Numbered from the stretch's first letter, positions 23,874 to 33,576 are shown. The stretch is 39,997 nucleotides of DNA from Streptomyces sp. SolWspMP-5a-2 (GCF_900091845.1 NZ_FMCI01000314.1:1-39997), one strand, 5' to 3'. Numbers and translations: made by a program. The notes: generated by a model not told the origin, from the letters alone.

Positions 23874-24503
23874 TCACGCCGCGATCAGCGGGCGCAGCCG
23901 GGTCCGGCGGAACAGCTCCGCCACCGTCCGGGCGTGCCGAGACAGCAGCAGCGACAGGGGCAGCGCGACGAGCACGCCCACGGCCATGCCGGCGAGGACG
24001 TCGTGCGGGTAGTGGGCCCCGATCCAGACCCGTGAGGCGGCCATCGCCAGCGCGGCGAGGGTCGCGACCACGCCGAGGCGGGCCGAGACGCACCACAGGG
24101 CGACGGCGGCCGCGGTCGCGAGCGTGGCGTGGTTGCTGGGGAAGGACCAGTCACCGGGCGCCTGGCACGCCTCCAGGGTGACGACGTGCAGGGACCGGCA
24201 CGGCCGGTCCTCGCGCACCAGCAGCTTCAGCACCGCGCTGACGCCGAAGGCGATCAGGGTCAGGACCGGGGCGGCGAGAGCCCGCACCGCCCGCGCCTCG
24301 TCCTGCGCCCGGGTCCGCCACCACCCGATCAGCATCAGGACGGCGAACAGGGCGAGCCCGTACGTGGAATAGACCGAGACGAGGCTGTCCAGCCAGGTCG
24401 GGGCCTCGTGCGCGGCGTCGACGACGTGGGTGAAGGCGCTCCCGTCGACGCCCGAACCGTCGTGGCCCGAGCCGACGGCGGTGGTGGTCGTGGCGGTGTC
24501 CAT
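23874..24503 (-). CDS. PAP2-family phosphatase, integral membrane
   Basis: A 209-residue PAP2 protein with about five membrane segments. The three phosphatase motifs are KLLVREDRP, PSNHATLATA (PSGH variant, catalytic His) and SRVWIGAHYPHD (nucleophile His and Asp). It dephosphorylates a lipid phosphate such as phosphatidic acid or polyprenyl pyrophosphate on the outer face. Its start shares one base with the DedA stop (TGATG), so the two are coupled. DedA proteins recycle polyprenyl phosphate or phospholipids across the membrane, so a common job in lipid-carrier recycling is likely. Confidence 0.88.
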   Translation of the reverse strand: MDTATTTTAVGSGHDGSGVDGSAFTHVVDAAHEAPTWLDSLVSVYSTYGLALFAVLMLIGWWRTRAQDEARAVRALAAPVLTLIAFGVSAVLKLLVREDRPCRSLHVVTLEACQAPGDWSFPSNHATLATAAAVALWCVSARLGVVATLAALAMAASRVWIGAHYPHDVLAGMAVGVLVALPLSLLLSRHARTVAELFRRTRLRPLIAA

Positions 24504-25180
24504 CAGGCGCCGCCCGCTCCGGTGCCGCGCGTGCGCCGGGCGCGCAGCACCTCCACCGCGACGGGGACCAGGGAGACGACGACGATGAGGGCGATGATGG
24601 GCAGCAGATAGCGGTCGACGTCGGGGACGGAGGCGCCCAGGGCGTATCCGGCCAGGACCAGGCCGACGGTCCACACCAGCCCGCCGACCACCTGCCAGAG
24701 CGCGAAGGTCCGCGCCGGGACGGCCAGCGCTCCGGCGATCGGGTTCAGCACGGTGCGCACGACGGGCAGGAAGCGGGCCAGCACGATCGCCTTGGCGTGG
24801 CCGTACCGCGCGAGGATGTCCGCGGCGCGCTCGGCGCCTTCGGTGATCCTGCGGGATTCCGTGCGGGCGAGCAGGGCGGGTCCGGCACGGCGGCCGAGCA
24901 GGTATCCGGTCTGGGCGCCGGTCAGCGCGCCCACGACCGCCGCGACGAGCACCCAGCGCAGCGACAGATGCCCTTGGACGGTTCCCGAGCCTCCTGCGCA
25001 GAGCAGCCCCGCGGTGAACAGGAGCGAGTCACCGGGGAGGAAGAACCCGATGAGCAGGCCGGTCTCGGCGAACAGCACGACGGCGACGCCGATCGTGCCG
25101 AAGGCGGCGAGCAGCGACTGCGCGTCGAGGACGTTGACGGCGAGCTGGAGCGGGGGTGCGGCTTGGTGCGCGAGCGTCAT
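24503..25180 (-). CDS. DedA-family membrane protein
   Basis: A 225-residue DedA/SNARE-associated protein. ETGLLIGFFLPGDSLLFTAG and the Arg-containing RFLPVVRTVLNPIAG re-entrant motif are diagnostic. DedA proteins translocate phospholipid or undecaprenyl phosphate using the membrane potential. GAAGGGGCC precedes ATG 25180. It is the first gene of the pair with PAP2. CTAC-N6-GTAG dyads lie 90-127 bases upstream. Confidence 0.92.
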   Translation of the reverse strand: MTLAHQAAPPLQLAVNVLDAQSLLAAFGTIGVAVVLFAETGLLIGFFLPGDSLLFTAGLLCAGGSGTVQGHLSLRWVLVAAVVGALTGAQTGYLLGRRAGPALLARTESRRITEGAERAADILARYGHAKAIVLARFLPVVRTVLNPIAGALAVPARTFALWQVVGGLVWTVGLVLAGYALGASVPDVDRYLLPIIALIVVVSLVPVAVEVLRARRTRGTGAGGA

Positions 25181-25270
25181 CGGCGCTTGGCCCCTTCGAT
25201 GATGGGCTGCCGGGTGTACCGGGCACGGGTGGGGAACCGCCGCGCGCGACGCAGGCCCGCGGCCTCTTGC

Positions 25271-25307
25271 GTCTACAGCGCAGTAGTCGGTCTACTGCAC
25301 TGTAGAC
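25271..25307. promoter_or_regulatory. Two tandem CTAC-N6-GTAG dyads, BlaI-like operator
   Basis: Two dyads, CTAC-AGCGCA-GTAG (25273-25286) and CTAC-TGCACT-GTAG (25292-25305), are centred 19 bases apart. Together they form one larger inverted repeat with 16-base arms matching at 15 positions around five bases. The TACA/TGTA elements recall BlaI/MecI operators. The site lies upstream of dedA on one side and 15 bases before a perfect ribosome-binding site on the other. No BlaI gene is in the window. Confidence 0.65.
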
Positions 25308-25322
25308 GATCAGGAGGAGAGG

Positions 25323-25448
25323 ATGGTTCCCCCCCAGGTGCCTCGCCGGGTCGGCGCGCACGGACCCGGGCCGAGTCGACGGTCCCGGCGGGTCGCGGCG
25401 GTGCGGGCCTGTTGCGACCGCCACACCCGAACGACTACAACGTCGTAG
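25323..25448 (+). CDS. Possible 41-residue ORF or gene remnant
   Basis: AGGAGGAGAGG lies directly before an ATG, the best Shine-Dalgarno match in this region, immediately right of the double dyad. The frame gives 41 residues beginning MVPPQVPRRVGAHGPG, Arg-rich with two adjacent Cys, and stops at a TAG inside the next CTAC-N6-GTAG dyad. No family is recognisable. It may be a leader peptide, a small protein, or the surviving start of a deleted gene that the operator once controlled. Confidence 0.3.
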   Translation: MVPPQVPRRVGAHGPGPSRRSRRVAAVRACCDRHTRTTTTS

Positions 25449-25450
25449 AC
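25433..25450 (+). promoter_or_regulatory. Third CTAC-N6-GTAG dyad before the response regulator
   Basis: GACTAC-AACGTC-GTAGAC is a single dyad of the same form as the pair at 25273-25305. It ends 111 bases before the response-regulator start, so the two-component operon may share the regulator that acts on dedA-PAP2. Confidence 0.45.
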
Positions 25451-25561
25451 AATGGGGTCGCTGATCAGAGCTGTCCGGCGGCGGTCCGCGGTCCCGGCCC
25501 GGTTGCGCGGTGGGCGGGGGCCCGGCGGCCCGGACGGGAACCGCGCCCGGGAAGGTGGCCG

Positions 25562-26220
<659 letters not shown>

Positions 26221-26224
<4 letters not shown>

Positions 26225-27585
26225 CCGCCTCCCCTCGGCGCCTGGCTCCCAGGACCCTGCGCGGACGGCTCGCCCTGGTCTCCGTCGCCGCGGCCGCCCT
26301 GCTGCTGGCGACGCTCACCGTCGTCTTCGCCACGGTGGCGACCCGGCACGTGCGGTCCCAGGCCGACGGCCGGCTGCGCGGCACCCTCGCGGCCGTCGCC
26401 TCCACCGTGGACGTGTCCGGAGGGCGGGTGCGCGTCCGGGAGACCTCGCACGACGACGTCCTCGACTCCCACGTGTGGATCTACGACGGCGCGCGCGTCG
26501 TCGAGCGGCCCCCGAGCGCCCGGCACGATCCCCGGCTCGCCCGAGCGGCCCTGCGGACGGCGCGGCGGCGGACCGCGACGTGCGCGACCGTGGGCGCCTC
26601 TGACGGGCACACGGGGTGGAGGCTCTGCGCGGACGGCGTCGTGCGCGGCCGCCCGGGGGTGAGGGTGGTCGCGGCGCTCGACCTGACGCCCTACGCCGAC
26701 TCGACGGACGCCCTGGTGACGGGGTGCGCGGCCTTCGGGGTGGTGACGCTGGCCTGCACCTACCTGCTGACGCGGCTGTCCGTGGGCCGGGCGCTGCGCC
26801 CGGTGGCCGCGATGACCGATCGGGCCGCCCAGTGGAGCGCCGTGTCCTCGACCGGGCGCTTCGCCTCCGCTGACGCTCCGCGGGAACTGCACCGGTTGGG
26901 CGCCTCCCTCGACGTGTTGCTGGACCGCACCCGAAGTGTGCTGCGCCACGAGCAGCAACTGACCGCGGAGTTGTCGCACGAACTGCGCACCCCGCTGACC
27001 CGGATCGTGGCGGAGGTGGAGATGCTGCGCTCCCGGCCGCGCGGCGCCGACGAGACACGGCGGGCGCACGACGTGATCGCCGCCGCGGCGTCCTCCATGC
27101 GGTCGATCTGCGACACGCTGCTCACCGACTCCCGTGCCGCCGCGGCCAGTTCGGAGGCACCGGGGACGTGCCGGGTGCGGACCGTGCTGGAGGGCGTCGC
27201 CGCGGCGGGGCGCCGCGCCGGGATCACCGTCCTGGTCGACGCCGACCCTGACCTGCGGGCCGGTGTGTCCGGGGCCGTCCTCGAACGTATCGTCAGCCCG
27301 CTGCACGCCAACGCCCTGCGTTACGCGCGGACTTCGGTGACGCTCTGCGCGCGGGCCGCGGGTGACGGGGTGCGGGTCACGGTGGCCGACGACGGTCCCG
27401 GGGTGCCGCCGCCGTTCGTCCCGCACCTGTTCCGGCCCGGCCGCCGGGCCGACCCGGACGACGGTCACGACGGCGCGGGTCTCGGTCTCGCCCTCGTCGT
27501 ACGGCTGACCCGGTCGGTGGGCGGCAGGGTCGCCTATGAACCGCGTGGCCGGGGCGGACGGTTCGTCACCGAGCTGCCCGGCTGA
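26221..27585 (+). CDS. Sensor histidine kinase
   Basis: A 454-residue membrane kinase. The first membrane helix is at about residues 18-42, an extracytoplasmic sensor domain of about 120 residues follows, and the second helix is at about 165-188. A HAMP-like linker leads to the HisKA box ELSHELRTPLTR with His253. The ATP domain has SPLHANALRYAR (N box), DDGPGVP (G1) and GAGLGLALV (G2). The sensor region has two Cys (TCATVG and RLCADG) that could form a disulphide. It pairs with the coupled response regulator. Neighbouring PAP2, DedA and membrane genes suggest an envelope signal. Confidence 0.93.
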
Positions 27586-27651
27586 TCCGGGACGGCCACC
27601 GGGCCGCGAGCGGACGCCCAGCGGGCGGCCGGGCCCGGCGGGGCGCCCCGT

Positions 27652-28476
27652 TCAGGCCGTCGTGGGCGCGGGCGTGGTGTCCTTGCCGGTCACCGACAGG
27701 TGGACGACCAAGGCGAGGATGACGGCGAGGAAGAGGGCGCTGGTGACCACGGTGCCGAGGCCCAGTCCGCCGTCGCCGGTGGGCTGGGAGAGGTAGTCGC
27801 CCGTGGAGGCGCCCAGCGGTCGGGTCAGGACGTAGGCGATCCAGAAGCTCCACACCGCGTCGAGCCCGAGCGCGCGGTGGGCGACGGCCACCAGGGCGAT
27901 GACCGCGGCGAAGACCAGGATCGACGTCAGGTAGCCCAGGGCCATCCGCTCGGCGACGAGGTCACCGGCCGCCGTCCCGAGCGCGAAGGTGAACAGGACC
28001 GCCAGCCAGTAGAACGCCTCCCGGCCCGTGGTGTCGACGTGGTGGACGGAGAGCGTCCTCTCCCGGCGGTGCCAGGTGAGGAAGGTCGCGGCCAGGAGCA
28101 CGGCGAACACGGCCGTGGACAGCTCCAGCGGGACCCCCAGGCCGTCGGTCAGGTTGTCGCTGATCAGGGTGCCCACCACGCTGATGAGGGCGACGGCCGT
28201 CCAGTAGACGCCCGGCCGGTAGGCGCGGGTGCGGAACTGGGCGACGAGCACCAGCGCCAGCAGGACGCTCATCAGCGCGGAGACCCCGGTCAGGCCGAGC
28301 CCGGCCCGCTGCGCGAGCAGGTCGGCGGCGGTCTCGCCGACGGTGGTGCAGAGCACCTTGATGATCCAGAAGTAGACGGTCGGCTCGGGCACCTTGTTCC
28401 GGCGGGTCCGGTGTGCGGTGCCGTCGGACGACCGGGGTACGGCGAAGGACGCCGTGTGCGAGGGATCCTGTGTCAT
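27652..28476 (-). CDS. COG4705-like polytopic membrane protein
   Basis: A 274-residue protein with about eight membrane helices arranged as four similar helical pairs. Each carries a Gly-x4-Asp motif: VGETAADLL, VGTLISDNL, LGTAAGDLV and LGASTGDYL. This fits an uncharacterised membrane family (COG4705) often found near two-component genes. The repeated Gly and Asp could line a transport path, perhaps for a cation; that is inference. It converges on the histidine kinase gene and is preceded by an OmpR-type direct repeat, so it may be a target of that system. ATG 28476 is taken as the start although the ribosome-binding site is weak. Confidence 0.8.
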   Translation of the reverse strand: MTQDPSHTASFAVPRSSDGTAHRTRRNKVPEPTVYFWIIKVLCTTVGETAADLLAQRAGLGLTGVSALMSVLLALVLVAQFRTRAYRPGVYWTAVALISVVGTLISDNLTDGLGVPLELSTAVFAVLLAATFLTWHRRERTLSVHHVDTTGREAFYWLAVLFTFALGTAAGDLVAERMALGYLTSILVFAAVIALVAVAHRALGLDAVWSFWIAYVLTRPLGASTGDYLSQPTGDGGLGLGTVVTSALFLAVILALVVHLSVTGKDTTPAPTTA

Positions 28477-28498
28477 GGCCCGACCGTGCCACCGGCAA

Positions 28499-28514
28499 CC
28501 TGAACACATCCTGA
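28499..28514 (-). promoter_or_regulatory. TCAGG direct repeat, OmpR-type site
   Basis: On the - strand TCAGG occurs twice with an 11-base period (TCAGGATGTGTTCAGG), 23-38 bases upstream of the membrane-protein start at 28476. Direct repeats spaced by one helical turn are the usual targets of OmpR-family regulators, one of which is encoded at 25562. Confidence 0.5.
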
Positions 28515-28607
28515 CCACCGGGCCCGCCCGTGCCGCGTCCGCTACGAGGAACGTGTCCTCGAACTGCTCCACGCCGCATCCCCGGAAGACGGCACCCCGC
28601 GGGCCCC

Positions 28608-28627
28608 CTGACCCCGCCGGGGGTCAG
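28608..28627 (-). terminator. Terminator hairpin at the end of the ABC operon
   Basis: CTGACCCC (28608-28615) and GGGGTCAG (28620-28627) pair around GCCG. The stem contains the TGA stop of the ATPase gene on the - strand. Termination of the four-gene importer operon is the likely role. Confidence 0.5.
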
Positions 28628-30129
28628 CGCGGGGCCTCGCCGCCGGGGTGCCCGAGGAGGGCGCCGGGTCCGCCGCGCAGGAAACGGCCGTCGTCCAGGA
28701 CGTGGACCGTGTCGGTGTGGCGGGCGACCAGGTCGGGTTCGTGGGAGACGACGACCAGGGACATCCGGTGCTCGGCGCGCAGGCGGGTGAGGAGGTCCAT
28801 GATGCCCTCGGCGGTCTCGGTGTCGAGGGCGGAGGTGACCTCGTCGCAGAGCAGCACGTCGGGTCCGGCGGCCAGGGCTCGGGCGATGGAGACGCGTTGG
28901 CGCTCTCCGCCCGACAGCTGCGCGGGGTAGCGGTCGGCGTGGTCGGCGGGGAGACCGACCCGGGCGAGGAGTTCGGCGACCCGCTCCGGGTGGCCGCTCC
29001 CGGCCTGGCCGGGGCGCAGGCGCAGGGGGCGGGCGAGCTGCCGGCCCACGGTGCGGCGGGGGTTGAGCGCGGCCAGCGGGTTCTGCGGGACGAGCTGGAC
29101 GCGGCGCTGCTGTTCCCGGGTGCGGCGCTGGACGCGGGCGGCCAGCGGGCGGCCGTCGAGGGCGAGGCGGCCGGTGTGCGCCGGGTGGAGTCCGGCCAGG
29201 ACGCGCAGCAGGGTGGTCTTGCCCGATCCGGAGGGCCCGACGAGGGCGGTGGCGGTGCCGGGCGGGGCGCTGAACTCGACGTCGCGCAGGACGGGTTGTC
29301 GTCTCCGGTCGCCAGGGAAGAAGGCGTCGCGCACCTGTGCGGTGAGGCCGGGCGCGGCCGGGCCGCGGTCCGCCGCGGTGGCCGGGACGGCGCGCGCGGT
29401 CGCGCGGACGCGGGGGACGGCGGCGGGCTCCGGGGTGAGCCGGACGATGTGGTCCGCGCAGGTGCGCGCGAGGTGGGGGTCGTGGGTGGCGACGACGACG
29501 GCGAGGTCGCGGCGGTCCGCGAGGTGGCGCAGCAGGTGGGCGATCTCGTCGCGCACGGTGGTGTCGAGGCCCGCGGTGGGCTCGTCCAGGAGCAGGATCC
29601 TCGGGGCGCGGGCCAGCGCTCGGGCGAGCGCGACGCGGCGCTGCTGGCCGCCGGAGAGGGCGGTGGGTCTGCGCCCGGCGATGCCGGTGTCCACGGGCAG
29701 ACGGCACTCGGCGAGCAGGTCGAGGACGGCCTTCTCGCCTGATTCGGGGGCGAGTTCGGCGACCAGGCGGCGTACGGTCATGCGCGGGTCGAGGGCCGAG
29801 CCGGGGTCCTGGCCGACGAGGGCGACGGCGGTGCGGCGCAGGGCGCGCAGTTCCCCGGCGGGCAGCAGGTGCGGTGTGCGGCCGAGCACGTCGAGGGCGC
29901 CGGTGGCGGTGGCGCCCGCCGGGAGGTGGCCGACGAGCGCGCGCAGCAGGGTGGTCTTGCCCGACCCGGAGGCGCCCATGAGGGCGGTGACCTGCCCGGC
30001 GTGGATCCGGACCGTCGTGGCGGGCAGCAGGACGGAGCCGTCCGGCAGGCGTACTTCGAGGCCGGTCGCGGTGACGACGGGCGCGCGGGAGCCGGGGGCC
30101 CGGGTGGGCGCGGGGGCGGGGTCGCTCAT
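28624..30129 (-). CDS. Fused two-domain ABC ATPase, peptide/nickel/opine type
   Basis: A 501-residue protein with two complete nucleotide-binding domains. Domain 1 (about 20-235) has GASGSGKTT, Q-loop VGQDPGSALDPR, LSGGQQRRVALARAL and LLLDEPT. Domain 2 (about 265-495) has GPSGSGKTT, Q-loop VPQNPLAALNPR, LSGGERQRVSIARAL and LLCDEVTSALD. The QDPxxALDPR and QNPxxALNPR loops mark the DppD/DppF (NikD/NikE, CntD/CntF) class, here fused in one chain. It powers the importer formed by the two upstream permeases and is coupled to the second of them (ATGA). Confidence 0.93.
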   Translation of the reverse strand: MSDPAPAPTRAPGSRAPVVTATGLEVRLPDGSVLLPATTVRIHAGQVTALMGASGSGKTTLLRALVGHLPAGATATGALDVLGRTPHLLPAGELRALRRTAVALVGQDPGSALDPRMTVRRLVAELAPESGEKAVLDLLAECRLPVDTGIAGRRPTALSGGQQRRVALARALARAPRILLLDEPTAGLDTTVRDEIAHLLRHLADRRDLAVVVATHDPHLARTCADHIVRLTPEPAAVPRVRATARAVPATAADRGPAAPGLTAQVRDAFFPGDRRRQPVLRDVEFSAPPGTATALVGPSGSGKTTLLRVLAGLHPAHTGRLALDGRPLAARVQRRTREQQRRVQLVPQNPLAALNPRRTVGRQLARPLRLRPGQAGSGHPERVAELLARVGLPADHADRYPAQLSGGERQRVSIARALAAGPDVLLCDEVTSALDTETAEGIMDLLTRLRAEHRMSLVVVSHEPDLVARHTDTVHVLDDGRFLRGGPGALLGHPGGEAPR

Positions 30130-30977
30130 GCGCGGTGGACCGCCTTCGCGGTGGTGTCGGGGGCCAGGGAGAGCGTGACCAGGTTGACGGTGACGGCGAG
30201 CAGGGCGATGGCCAGGCCGGGGGCGATGACGGCCCAGGGGTTGAGGAGGACGCCGGGGGCGTTCTCCCGGACCATCAACGACCAGTCCGAGGCGGGTGGT
30301 TGGGGTCCGATCTGGAGGAATCCGGCCATGGAGATGACGTAGACGGCCTCGACGAAGCGGAGTCCGAAGAGGGTGAGGACGGTGGCGCGGAGGTTGGGCA
30401 GGATCTCGCGCAGCGCGATGTACGCGGTGGACTCGCCGCGCCCGAGGGCCGCTTCGACCCAGCCCGCGGTGGCGAGCGGTGCCGCCGAGGCGGCGACGAC
30501 GCGCACCGCGTAGGGGGTGCCGAGGACGACGGCGGCGGCGATGACGGCCCAGCGTCCGCCGCCGGGCCAGGCGAGGGCGATGAGCATGATGCCCAGCAGG
30601 GGCGGCAGCAGGATCGCGACGTCCGCGGCGCGTTCGACGGCGCGCCCCACCCGAGGGCGCAGCACGGCGAGGCTCCCGGTCAGGGTGGCGGCGGCGGTGG
30701 TGACGGTGGCGACGAGGAGCGCGCCGAGGATCAGGGGGGTGCCGCCGTGCAGGACCCGGCTGAGGACGTCGCGGCCGAGCAGGTCCCCGCCCAGTACGGC
30801 GCCGTCACCGGGGGTGGCGAACGGCGAGGTGACGGGGGTGCCAAGGCGGTGCGGGGCGATCAGCGGCCCGGCGAGCGACAGCAGCGGCGGCAGGGCGGCG
30901 ACGGCCACGAGCGTGACGGTCCGTCTGCGCGCCCCGCGGGCCGGGCGGTACGTGGCCGCGGGCGGTGCGGCGGTCAT
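30126..30977 (-). CDS. ABC permease, DppC/NikC/CntC type
   Basis: A 283-residue inner-membrane permease with five or six helices. LGGDLLGRDVLSRVLHGG near the N-terminus is the DppC-class hallmark. The cytoplasmic coupling loop is around ALGRGESTAYIALREILPN. ATG 30977 overlaps the stop of the other permease (ATGA). With the DppB-type permease it makes the heterodimeric channel. Confidence 0.92.
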   Translation of the reverse strand: MTAAPPAATYRPARGARRRTVTLVAVAALPPLLSLAGPLIAPHRLGTPVTSPFATPGDGAVLGGDLLGRDVLSRVLHGGTPLILGALLVATVTTAAATLTGSLAVLRPRVGRAVERAADVAILLPPLLGIMLIALAWPGGGRWAVIAAAVVLGTPYAVRVVAASAAPLATAGWVEAALGRGESTAYIALREILPNLRATVLTLFGLRFVEAVYVISMAGFLQIGPQPPASDWSLMVRENAPGVLLNPWAVIAPGLAIALLAVTVNLVTLSLAPDTTAKAVHRA

Positions 30978-31975
30978 GCGCGGGCTCCCAGGGTGGCGTG
31001 GCGGACGAGGTCGGCGGCCAGCAGCACGGCGCTGATGACGGCTCCGGCGGACATGACGACCCCGGCGATCAGGGGGGTGTCGCGGGCGGCGACCGCGCCG
31101 GCGAGGACGCTGCCGACGCCGGGGTAGTTGAACAGGGTCTCCACCACGACGGCCCCGCCGAAGAGCAGGCCGGTGGAGGTCGCGAGGCCGGTGGCGACGG
31201 CGGGGACCGCGCCGGGCAGTTGGTGGCGCAGCAGGACGACGTGCGGGGGCAGGCCGTCGAGGTGGGCGGCCTCGACGTGCGGTGCGGACGCCTGGTCGGC
31301 CAGGGCGCCGCGCACGACGCGGGTGTTCCAGCCGGTCTGCGGGACGGCCAGGGCGAGCACCGGCATGATCAGCATGGTCCAGGTGGCGGGGCGTCCGTCG
31401 CCCCCGGTCACGGTGGCGGCGGGCAGCCAGCCGGTCCACAGGGACAGCACCAGCAGCAGGGAGACCGAGACGACGAACTCGGGCACGGCGAAGGCGGCGG
31501 TCGACAGGTGGGAGACGATCCGGTCCCCCCGGCCGCCGGGCTTCGAGGCGGCCCAGCAGCCCAGGAGCAGGGACGACACCACGGTGATCACGAACGCGCT
31601 GGCGGCGAGGACGAGGGTGTTGGGCAGCGGGTCGGCGAGCAGGTCGGTGACCTTCTGCCCCTGGGCTGAGGTGCCGAGGTCCCCGGCGGGCAGGGCGGTC
31701 ATCCAGTCGGCGAACCGCTCCCACAGCGGCCGGTCGAGCCCCAGCAGGTGACGCCGCGCGGCGAGGTCGGCGGCGCTCTCCCCGCGCTCGGACGCGGCGT
31801 CGGCGGCGTCGCCCGGCAGCAGTTCGACGGCCGCGAAGACGACGGCGAGCAGCACGACGAGCAGGAGGGCGCGGCGGGCGACGACTCCCGCGATCCGCAG
31901 GGCGGTCGCGGTGATCCGGTGCGCGGTGCCCGCCGCCGGGGCGGGCGCCCGTCGGGTCGCGGCCGTCGGTGTCAC
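30974..31975 (-). CDS. ABC permease, DppB/NikB/CntB type
   Basis: A 333-residue permease with six helices. LLGLDRPLWERFADW, an extracytoplasmic segment with LGTSAQG, the coupling segment VEAAHLDGLPPHVVLLRHQLP and VETLFNYPGVGSVL are typical of the DppB family. GTG 31975 overlaps the binding-protein stop (GTGA). All four importer genes are therefore translationally coupled. Confidence 0.92.
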   Translation of the reverse strand: MTPTAATRRAPAPAAGTAHRITATALRIAGVVARRALLLVVLLAVVFAAVELLPGDAADAASERGESAADLAARRHLLGLDRPLWERFADWMTALPAGDLGTSAQGQKVTDLLADPLPNTLVLAASAFVITVVSSLLLGCWAASKPGGRGDRIVSHLSTAAFAVPEFVVSVSLLLVLSLWTGWLPAATVTGGDGRPATWTMLIMPVLALAVPQTGWNTRVVRGALADQASAPHVEAAHLDGLPPHVVLLRHQLPGAVPAVATGLATSTGLLFGGAVVVETLFNYPGVGSVLAGAVAARDTPLIAGVVMSAGAVISAVLLAADLVRHATLGARA

Positions 31976-33528
31976 CGCAGCCACACGCCTTCGAGCTGCA
32001 CCCGGCCGTAGCCGGGGAGCTTGGGCAGGTTGCGCACCTTGGACGCGGCGAGGTCGATGCCGTCGGCCATGCCCCACAGCAGGTAGCCGGAGCGGTCGTG
32101 CTCGATCCGCTGGAGTGCGGTCAGCGCGGCGGCCCGGCGCTTCGGGTCGTCGGAGCCGATGACCTCGCGGTAGGCGGCGTCGAACCCGGTGTCGTGCCAG
32201 GCGGCCTCGTTCTGGCCCGCCTCGCTCACCATCGTCTTGGAGGCGAAGAAGACCACCGAGTCGTTGGTGCCCCAGTAACTGGTGTAGAAGTCGCCGGACT
32301 TCCAGGTCCGGTCCCAGAACGCGCCGGACTCCTGCTTGACGACCTCGACCTTGATCCCGGCCTCGCGGGCCTGGTCGGCGAAGAGGGTCGCGGACTCGGC
32401 GAGGCCGGATATGTCCTCGGTGGTGACGAGTTCGTAGGTCCTGGAGAGGTCGAACCCGGCGTCGCGCAGGAGCTTCCGGGCCCGGACGAGATCGCGCCCG
32501 CGCTGCGGGATGTCCTTGGCGTAGCGCGGGTCGCCGGTGCCGAGGATGTCGTTGGCGACGGTGCCGTAGCCGGACAGGACCTGCTTCACCATGGCCTCGC
32601 GGTCGACGACCAGGCGTATCGCCTCGCGGACCCGCCGGTCGGCGAAGGGACTGTCCGCCGCCGTCCGCATGACGATGGGCATCGCCATGTCGTCGGGGCG
32701 GCGCAGGACCTGGACGTCGGCGCGGGACCGGGCGGTGCGGGCGGCGACCGCGCCGGCGTTGGAGGCGAGGTCGATCTGACCGGCGAGCAGGGCGTTCGCC
32801 ATCGCCTGCGGGGTCTCGAACATGGTGACCTCGATGGCGTCGAGGTGCACCGCGGGTCCGTACCACCGGTCGTTGCGGACCAGGCGGGCGTTGCCGCCGC
32901 GGAACCAGTCGAGCGTGAAGGGCCCGGTGCCGGGCGCTCGGGCGATGTCGGCGTCGCTGGTGCCCTTCTTCAGGACGAAGGAGGAGAAGCGGGTCATCAG
33001 GGGGAAGTCCGCGTTGGCGTAGTCGGAGACGACCACGACCGTGCCGTCGTCGCGGGCGCTGATGTTGCCGACCTGGATGCCGGGCAGGCGGGCGGCGCCC
33101 GAGGGGGTGCGGCGCAGCCGCTGCAGCGACCACACCACGTCCTCGGCGGTCACCGGGGTGCCGTCGTGGAACACGGCTCCCTCGGCGATGCGGAAGGTCC
33201 AGGTCCGCAGGTCCTGTGACGACTCCCAGGACGCGGCGAGCCGGGGCGCGGTGTTCTTGGCGGCGCCGGGGACGGTGAGGGTGTCGAAGACGAGGGCGAG
33301 GATCAGGTAGTCGCTCTCGTTGGCCTGGGTGCCGTGCGGGTCGCGGGTGATGGCGCTGCCGTGTCCGAGGGCGCCGACGCGCAGCGTGCCACCGGTGCGG
33401 GGCCGGTCGGCTCCGCCGGACCCCGCGGTCGCCCCGGAGCCGTCGCTGCCGCCGCCGCAGGCCGCGAGAAGTCCGGCCGCGGACACGCCGGTTCCGGCCC
33501 GCAGCAGCTGTCGTCTGGTGACGCCCAC
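31972..33528 (-). CDS. Family 5 substrate-binding lipoprotein
   Basis: A 518-residue SBP_bac_5 protein. The signal has TRRQLLRAG, a twin-arginine-like pair, and the lipobox LLAAC with Cys24. VFHDGTPVTAEDVVWSLQR and the ASWESSQDLRTWTFRI segment are typical of this family, which binds peptides, nickel complexes and opine metallophores such as staphylopine. GTG 33528 is chosen because GAGGAC precedes it and the signal peptide begins at once; the open frame reaches 33690 but crosses the iron box. It is the first importer gene. Iron-box control and the divergent biosynthetic genes point to uptake of a metal-chelating product. Confidence 0.92.
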   Translation of the reverse strand: MGVTRRQLLRAGTGVSAAGLLAACGGGSDGSGATAGSGGADRPRTGGTLRVGALGHGSAITRDPHGTQANESDYLILALVFDTLTVPGAAKNTAPRLAASWESSQDLRTWTFRIAEGAVFHDGTPVTAEDVVWSLQRLRRTPSGAARLPGIQVGNISARDDGTVVVVSDYANADFPLMTRFSSFVLKKGTSDADIARAPGTGPFTLDWFRGGNARLVRNDRWYGPAVHLDAIEVTMFETPQAMANALLAGQIDLASNAGAVAARTARSRADVQVLRRPDDMAMPIVMRTAADSPFADRRVREAIRLVVDREAMVKQVLSGYGTVANDILGTGDPRYAKDIPQRGRDLVRARKLLRDAGFDLSRTYELVTTEDISGLAESATLFADQAREAGIKVEVVKQESGAFWDRTWKSGDFYTSYWGTNDSVVFFASKTMVSEAGQNEAAWHDTGFDAAYREVIGSDDPKRRAAALTALQRIEHDRSGYLLWGMADGIDLAASKVRNLPKLPGYGRVQLEGVWLR

Positions 33529-33557
33529 GTCTGTCCTCGTCTCAGGTAGGCACTGGT

Positions 33558-33576
33558 CTTTCTTAGGGTCACCTAA
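33558..33576 (-). promoter_or_regulatory. DmdR/IdeR-type iron box upstream of the importer
   Basis: TTAGGGTCACCTAA (33563-33576) matches 13 of the last 14 positions of the actinobacterial iron-box consensus TTAGGTTAGGCTCACCTAA; the outer five bases do not match. It lies 30-48 bases upstream of the GTG of the binding-protein gene, so an Fe(II)-bound DmdR repressor would block this operon when iron is plentiful. Confidence 0.68.
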
